From Deinandra increscens subsp. villosa (lineage: Eukaryota > Streptophyta > Magnoliopsida > Asterales > Asteraceae): a DNA stretch of 64,000 bases. The DNA lies in assembly GCA_039602395.1 (NCBI GenBank), contig JBCNJP010000023.1, forward strand, positions 85,567,324 through 85,631,323. The letters are read 5' to 3'. Shown in pieces: positions 62,729-64,000 of this stretch (position 1 is the stretch's first letter; every line of letters starts with the position of its first letter). Both the position numbers and the translations under genes were made by a program. The notes beneath the pieces are model-generated. The model saw only the letters and a program-made list of their open reading frames with translations, was not told where the DNA came from and did no database searches.

Positions 62729-64000
62729 TAGGAATGAGTTTCAATTTTAGTGGCTCTGGATTATTTTGATGGTATATTAATTTTAGTGGCTAGAAAAAAT
62801 CTATAAAAATTAAAAAAAAATCCAAATATCAAAGTCATAGTTTGAAAGATACGACATTAGATTGAAGATCACGAGCAACTTGTTAATCAATGGCAAGTGG
62901 TAAGATTGGTTATCAATGAAAACCGATCGCGGGTGCCGACTTGCAACTTTGGCTGTTAAACTTAAAAGTGATATTCACAAATGTTGAAAAAAATGTCGAT
63001 GAGAATAAAATGTTTTATTATGTCCGAATGAAAAGATAGGTTTGTTTGGTATCAACAGAGGAATAAAATGAATAATTACATAAGGATGATGGTAATATCA
63101 TTGTCGGGAAGGTCACAGAATTAGAAAATAAATGAGGTAAAGAAGGAAAACCGTGAGGGGGGGGGGGGGGGGGAGTGAGATGGTGTGTAGCGGTGTGCAG
63201 AACACCATTGCGCGTAGCGTGGTGATGGTGTCAAGAGGCCGCAGACTACGGTGAAACTATAACTATTATTCTAAAAAATGTGATTCTTTCATCTTTGAGG
63301 ATTTTTATTCCGTGCAGGGAGAGGTGTTTATTTTTTCATTCCTTCAATAAATTAAACGAATATTTTTTATTCGGTTTATTTTTCTTAAAAATATATAAAA
63401 ATAAAAAAAATTATGAAAAAACATTTTAAAAATTAAAAGAAATAAAAAATAATAATAATTAAACTATATAAATATAAAAATAGGATGAAATAAAATAATA
63501 AATAGAGAAAAAATCAAATTTTAAAAAATAAACAAACAAATTTAACTACAGAGTGAATGGATTTTCTCATTGTTGTAATACTCCCCGAGTACTCCGTAGA
63601 CTTGGGTGAGTACTCTCAACTCCCCAGTCGACCAACTTGGAAGCGCCTAACGACTTTTGTAACCATAAATTATTTAATATTTTCATATTTATATTGGTTG
63701 AAAAACTAATCTAATTCTCATAATTTGGGTTTGTGCCATGTATAAAAAGCTTAGAGTTATTAGAGATTTGGGTGGTTGCACGTTAAAACAGGTTAGCTAT
63801 GACCTACATAGTTAAAAATGAGTTTCATGCCGTGCCGCAACGTGCAGGCCAAAACCTTTCGTTATACCAAACAAGCAAGGAGATTACACCAGGGCCATTT
63901 TATCACTTATTTTATATAGAAGATATCCTTCGTAAAAAATTTAATCCACTTATTTTAATTTAGATTAAGAAAAAACCTAATGACCTCAACTATTTAAAAA
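62729..64000. repeat. Intergenic DNA with G17 tract and dispersed repeat copy B
   Basis: No gene is recognised. A 17-G run is at 63157-63173. 63275-63430 resembles the AT-rich repeat at 20277-20450 and is followed by the same A-rich low-complexity tail. A GTTTGTTTGGTATCAAC phrase near 63042 resembles, in reverse, the ACCAAACAGG phrase near 20788, so the two may be copies of one element in different states. Confidence 0.45.

Noticed and set aside
1..64000. tRNA and rRNA genes
   Set aside because: Apart from the tRNA-derived head of the SINE at 49.5 kb, no cloverleaf or rRNA-like segment was recognised by eye; a covariance search was not possible.

Overview
The window is nuclear DNA of a flowering plant. 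The evidence is plant-type LTR retrotransposons primed by initiator-Met tRNA, short GT..AG introns, a tRNA-derived SINE, and one intact two-B-box transcription factor of the BBX24/STO type. The styles of the chromovirus, Sirevirus-like and Tat-like elements suggest Asteraceae, but that is an impression, not a demonstration. Almost everything left of about 60.3 kb is nested or adjoining mobile DNA. The only intact host gene is BBX24-like, minus strand, 60.76-62.51 kb. Three N runs of exactly 500 bases (1921, 22066, 44956) look like fixed-size scaffold gaps, and each one hides an element boundary.

Layout, left to right. 0-2.7 kb: a Gypsy-type element with a shrunken gag and a gap. 2.7-3.7 kb: the 3' end of a CACTA element. 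3.8-5.6 kb: a reverse-strand Gypsy LTR. 6.35-6.58 kb: two terminal exons of a serine-carboxypeptidase-like gene. 6.9-8.4 kb: a broken Copia gag/protease. 8.46-18.56 kb: a Tekay-like chromovirus with an intact 1507-aa gag-pol, a truncated 5' LTR and a complete 3' LTR that abuts a LINE reverse-transcriptase fragment. 19.2-22 kb: a decayed accessory ORF, a foldback sequence and a Copia LTR. 23.47-36.25 kb: a complete Sirevirus-like Copia element on the minus strand with identical LTRs, gag, pol and a third, probably spliced ORF, inserted in a roughly 140-bp tandem repeat. 38.1-39.6 kb: a mosaic of small elements separated by (TA)n tracts. 39.7-41.5 kb: a truncated relative of the Sirevirus-like element. 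41.5-42.5 kb: a Copia LTR and leader. 42.55-44.95 kb: a PIF/Harbinger element. 45.5-48.9 kb: a degenerate Copia pol. 49.4-60.3 kb: a SINE, a MULE carrying a gene-like insert, and a complete Tat-like Gypsy element. 60.7-62.5 kb: BBX24-like. The rest is intergenic.

The most notable points are these. (1) The Tat-like element has two short introns predicted inside its second RNase H domain, plus a three-exon antisense gene with its own TATA box. (2) The Sirevirus-like element has a third ORF whose ATG sits directly on a splice acceptor, with an in-frame seven-codon exon about 1.2 kb upstream; gag and pol are out of frame and do not overlap, and the leader and intron are full of a TCGTAAAC octamer. 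(3) A SINE, a MULE and a Gypsy element inserted within about 16 bp of one another, each with a clear target-site duplication. (4) The Copia/chromovirus junction carries a 35-bp templated filler. No function is claimed beyond what the reading frames and terminal structures support.
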